Source of the DNA: GCA-2684655 sp051278165
Lineage (GTDB): Bacteria > Planctomycetota > UBA1135 > UBA2386
NCBI GenBank assembly: GCA_051278165.1
Contig: JBNMNW010000274.1
Location: forward strand, 1 to 8,032
Length of the DNA: 8,032 nucleotides
Direction of reading: 5' to 3'
Below are positions 5,717 to 8,032 of this stretch, one piece after another (the first letter of the stretch is position 1; every line of letters begins with the position of its first letter). The notes beneath the pieces were generated by a model that ran no database searches, was not told where the DNA came from, and saw nothing but the letters and a program-made list of their open reading frames with translations. The position numbers and the translations under genes were made by a program.

Positions 5717-7273
5717 ATGCACCATCCTCACATCGGTCGTTCTGTCTCGTCATTGTTGCTCACATTGCTTGCCGTGATGGCTGGCGATCTCTGCGCGCAG
5801 GTGACCTCGGGGGCGCAGCATCGTCCTGGTCGACGTTCGATCTGTCGCTTCAACGATACGATGTATCTGATCGCGTTTGCCGACACCGGGGAGCTGACAC
5901 TGTTCAGCCAACCCGAAGGAGCTGCAGGCTGGTCACCGTTGACGATTGTTGGCGGCATCAACGATGCCACTTCTGGCATCACTACGAGTGTGCCAACCAA
6001 CTACGCCGCGATGACCGCGACTAACGATGGCGTGCTGCACATTGCATGGGGGCGCGGCTCGTATCCGAGCTTCTTCGAGTTCTACTACCGCGCCATTGAT
6101 CCGGTCGCAGGAACGGCAGTCACGAACGTTCTCAACACGACGTCGTATGTCGGCGTGAGCAACACCAACCGTTCCGACGCGATCGAGATCGCTGCGGTTG
6201 ATGACGCCGGGTCTGGTCAGCCGGCGGTCTACCTGACCGCGCAAGGCGCGTCGAACTGGCGCACGCGCCTTTTGCAGTTCGAACGCACCACATCGGGTTG
6301 GCCAGTGACACCGGCACCGGTAGATCTCGGCAACATGTCGGTGTCTCTGTCGTCGCAACGGCCGCGCATCGCAGTCGGTCCCGACGGCACTGTGCACACG
6401 GTCTTCTACAACAACGCCGGCAGCGGGGACTGGGTCTATCGATCTTGGAGCGGTACGTGGAGTGCGCAGGTGATCCTTGGCGATGGCACGGTGCGGCAGG
6501 ACAACACCGGCGATGTGTCGGTTGATCCGCAGGGTGTTGTGCACGCGGTCTACAACCACTGGTTGACGTCGACGCAGTCCGAAGTTCGCTACCGCACCTT
6601 GGTCGCTGGTACCTGGTCGGCCGCGACGGTTGTGCACACGCCGACGGCGAGCTACAGCCTCGATAGCCGGCTCGCGATGACGACCGACGTGTTTGGCATG
6701 GCGTTCGTCACATACTTCAACAGCGCCGGCGATGCTGTCTATCGCACTGGGTCTGGCGGCAGCTTCTCGGCCGAGACGATTCTGCTTCCTACAGGTCTGG
6801 TGCAGCCGACGTGGCCGGTCGTGCGCGGCGCGCTGTTCCCGGCCGCCAACCGTAACCTGTGCGAGGTCGACCTCGTCTACCGTTGGATCGTGACGCTGCC
6901 GGAGCAAGTGCTGCATGTGCGCACCGATATCTGCACCTGTGCGACGCTCGGCATAGGGTTCTCTGGTTCGTGGGCGCCAGGAACAACTGGCGAAGTGGAT
7001 CTGAGCGGTGCTACCACGAATGACTTTGCGCTCGGCGTCTTCAGTCTCGATCTGCTCGACGATCCGGTCGTTGCACTCGGTTGCCCGTGTCCAATCTTCG
7101 TGACGCCAACGGTGGTGGTGTTACGCATTGTCGATGCGGCCGGCGCGGCGCAGGTCTCGGTGCCGTTGCCTACGACTCCAGTCGGCACGACCATGTGGGT
7201 GCAGTGGGTGACCTTGGATGCGAACCTGCTGAACTGTCAGAACAGTGGCTACTTGGGTCGCTACGTGCAGTGA
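5717..7273 (+). CDS. Secreted beta-propeller-like protein with C-terminal sorting-type domain
   Basis: 518 residues. A signal peptide spans about 1-27 (hydrophobic SLLLTLLAVMAG, likely cleavage LCA|Q). The body (about 42-360) has some six repeats of roughly 45-50 residues with a shared pattern: D-x-x-G-x-V-H-x-V-Y/F, then a short turn, Y-R, then G-x-W-S-A-x-x-V. Clear examples are GPDGTVHTVFYNN...VYRSWSGTWSAQVI (221-253), DPQGVVHAVYNHW...RYRTLVAGTWSAATVV (270-306) and FGMAFVTYFN...VYRTGSGGSFSAET (326-354). This fits a sialidase-like/BNR-type propeller fold without the classic Asp-box. The C-terminus (about 410-518: LGCPCPIFVTP, VPLPTTPVGTTMWVQWVTLD) parallels that of the 3055-4899 product. 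No catalytic residues are recognisable, so binding or structural function outside the cell is inferred. An in-frame TAG at 5699-5701 limits the start; no Shine-Dalgarno is visible before ATG 5717. The 200-base leader holds one small hairpin (TGCGCA at 5584-5589 and 5594-5599). Confidence 0.92.
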   Translation: MHHPHIGRSVSSLLLTLLAVMAGDLCAQVTSGAQHRPGRRSICRFNDTMYLIAFADTGELTLFSQPEGAAGWSPLTIVGGINDATSGITTSVPTNYAAMTATNDGVLHIAWGRGSYPSFFEFYYRAIDPVAGTAVTNVLNTTSYVGVSNTNRSDAIEIAAVDDAGSGQPAVYLTAQGASNWRTRLLQFERTTSGWPVTPAPVDLGNMSVSLSSQRPRIAVGPDGTVHTVFYNNAGSGDWVYRSWSGTWSAQVILGDGTVRQDNTGDVSVDPQGVVHAVYNHWLTSTQSEVRYRTLVAGTWSAATVVHTPTASYSLDSRLAMTTDVFGMAFVTYFNSAGDAVYRTGSGGSFSAETILLPTGLVQPTWPVVRGALFPAANRNLCEVDLVYRWIVTLPEQVLHVRTDICTCATLGIGFSGSWAPGTTGEVDLSGATTNDFALGVFSLDLLDDPVVALGCPCPIFVTPTVVVLRIVDAAGAAQVSVPLPTTPVGTTMWVQWVTLDANLLNCQNSGYLGRYVQ

Positions 7274-7282
7274 GTTGCCGCG

Positions 7283-7310
7283 TCACCTGTGCCCTGTGAG
7301 GCATAGGTGA
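7283..7310 (+). terminator. Stem-loop just after the propeller gene
   Basis: TCACCTGTGCC (7283-7293) and GGCATAGGTGA (7300-7310) pair along their whole length (11 pairs, one G-U) around a 6-base loop. It starts nine bases after the stop codon. The following sequence TCCTGGTCTG is not a real T-tract, so termination may be weak or the structure may mainly protect the 3' end of the mRNA. Confidence 0.55.
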
Positions 7311-7653
7311 TCCTGGTCTGACGAGCTTCGTTCGCTGGTTTGAAGCTCATGCGGACATCGTTGGCGTGGTCTCGTTGCAGCTTGTGCCAGTGGCGAACCT
7401 AGTCGCGCTCGCCAAGAAACTTGGGGCGCGCAGCCCGCGCTACTTCTTTGGCTTGCTTGGCTTCGGCTTGGCTGGTTTCTTGCTCGTCGGCTTAGCGAAC
7501 ATCGCATGCCACGGCGTGTCGCGGAACTTGTTCGCTGCATCCTCGCGTAGTCCCGCCTTCGTATTCGGTCCATGTAGTGCTCGCTAGCGTGGCGATGGCG
7601 CGGGCAACTCGGGGCGGCGGCCAGAGAGAATCGTGGCGCCGCCGCGCTGTTTA
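7311..7653. other. Gap with a Lys/Pro-rich frame tail on the minus strand
   Basis: No intact gene is supported. A minus-strand frame is open from 7583 to a TAG at 7442-7440. It reads KAGLREDAANKFRDTPWHAM and ends in FAKPTSKKPAKPKPSKPKK, a basic Lys/Pro tail like those ending some bacterial DNA- or envelope-binding proteins. Its only ATG (7502-7500) would give 20 residues, and a TAG at 7586-7584 cuts it off upstream. A neighbouring frame (ending WTEYEGG) could join it with a one-base shift near 7560. It may be the 3' remnant of a decayed gene. The plus-strand translation of the same DNA looks like a membrane helix, which is the expected mirror image. At 7613-7619 and 7637-7643 there is a GGCGGCG/CGCCGCC hairpin. 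Confidence 0.3.
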
Positions 7654-7688
7654 GGTCGCAACCGCAAACGGAACCTCGGTTGCGGACC
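7654..7688 (-). terminator. Hairpin downstream of the sulfotransferase gene
   Basis: CGCAACCG (7657-7664) pairs exactly with CGGTTGCG (7677-7684), and GGT (7654-7656) pairs with ACC (7686-7688) past one bulged G, giving 11 pairs around a 12-base loop. It begins 15 bases after the sulfotransferase stop on the minus strand. There is no T-tract on either side, so it is terminator-like only by position and stem strength. Confidence 0.4.
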
Positions 7689-7702
7689 AGGATCGCGACT
7701 GC

Positions 7703-8032
7703 TTAGTAGCCGAACGTTGCCAGCAACTCGCCTTGCTCGGCATGCGCGATGCGCTTCTCTTCGTCAGACAGTTCCTTCTGCCAACGCCCGATCGATGCGG
7801 CTGGGTTCTTGCTGGTGCCATGGCTGCGGAAGCGTTCTTCGGCCTTGCTCTCTAGCTCGCGGAAGACGTTTTGGTCGATCGAGAGCCCGAGGAACTGAAG
7901 CACCTCGGTGATGGTCTGATCTTGCTTCAGGATCAGATCCTCATAACGAATCCGCAGCACGCTCGATGCGCCCTTCAGCAGGTCCAGGAGGTGTTGGTTG
8001 ATGTTCGTCCAATACTTGCAGATCTGGGTGAA
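7703..8032 (-). CDS. Sulfotransferase family protein, C-terminal part (runs off right edge)
   Basis: The minus-strand frame enters from the right edge and ends at TAA 7705-7703, giving the last 109 residues. It fits PAPS-dependent sulfotransferases, which move a sulfuryl group from 3'-phosphoadenosine-5'-phosphosulfate to a hydroxyl or amine. Visible landmarks: a tryptophan-containing helix (YWTNINQHLLDLL), the LRIRYEDLI strand that follows it in this family, EVLQFLGL, then the late motif HGTSKNPAASIGRWQKELS that helps close the nucleotide site, and a short end ATFGY. The N-terminal 5'-phosphosulfate loop must lie outside the window, so intactness cannot be judged. A GTG at 7960 is internal, since family similarity continues upstream of it. 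The acceptor (glycan, lipid or protein tyrosine) is unknown. It points toward the propeller gene and is not in an operon with anything visible. Confidence 0.92.
   Translation of the reverse strand, partial: FTQICKYWTNINQHLLDLLKGASSVLRIRYEDLILKQDQTITEVLQFLGLSIDQNVFRELESKAEERFRSHGTSKNPAASIGRWQKELSDEEKRIAHAEQGELLATFGY

Noticed and set aside
7366..7587. Plus-strand frame with an apparent membrane helix (FFGLLGFGLAGFLLVGLAN)
   Set aside because: It is the antisense image of the Lys/Pro-rich minus-strand frame, has no RBS and no homology I recognise.
1..8032. tRNA, rRNA, CRISPR array or toxin-antitoxin pair
   Set aside because: No T-loop/acceptor pairs, no regularly spaced direct repeats, and no small adjacent gene pairs of the expected kind were seen on either strand.

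Overview
The window looks like chromosomal DNA from a GC-rich (roughly 60% by eye) bacterium, most likely a member of the Planctomycetota. The main reason is two large secreted proteins (3055-4899 and 5717-7273). Both have a Sec signal peptide ending in A/Q, a beta-rich body, and a short C-terminal domain of the kind I associate with secreted planctomycete proteins: a G-x-P-x-C step, then a proline-rich hinge, then a beta pair containing Q and a V-x-L strand. The assignment is inference from protein style, not from a marker gene.

Layout, left to right. (1) 1-308, minus strand: the first ~100 residues of a lipoprotein with a GTG start, running off the left edge. (2) 309-1058: no intact gene. 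On the minus strand at 433-573 there is a stop-interrupted scrap resembling the helix-turn-helix segment of an rve-type (IS481/IS3-like) transposase. (3) 1059-2459, plus: a complete PLP-dependent group II amino acid decarboxylase of the glutamate / cysteine-sulfinate type. (4) 2460-3054: a 3 x 16 bp tandem repeat just after the decarboxylase, then about 500 bp with no convincing gene. (5) 3055-4899, plus: a secreted protein with a duplicated beta-sandwich domain, followed by a strong intrinsic terminator at 4965-5007. (6) 4963-5514, plus: the C-terminal half of a DyP-type haem peroxidase. Its N-terminal half is missing and its nominal start lies inside the terminator of the preceding gene, so it is most likely a gene remnant. 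(7) 5717-7273, plus: a secreted beta-propeller-like protein, ending in a perfect stem-loop. (8) 7311-7702: no intact gene, but a Lys/Pro-rich reading-frame tail on the minus strand and two hairpins. (9) 7703-8032, minus: the C-terminal part of a PAPS-dependent sulfotransferase, running off the right edge.

The genes do not form an obvious operon or pathway. They are separated by long gaps, point in both directions, and are mixed with decayed gene fragments (transposase scrap, half peroxidase, orphan frame tails). I read this as a loosely packed, rearrangement-prone accessory region. I did not find a coherent new defence, metabolic or mobile system. The most useful observations are the half-deleted peroxidase abutting a terminator, the transposase scrap, the unlisted lipoprotein start and the domain duplication in the secreted protein.
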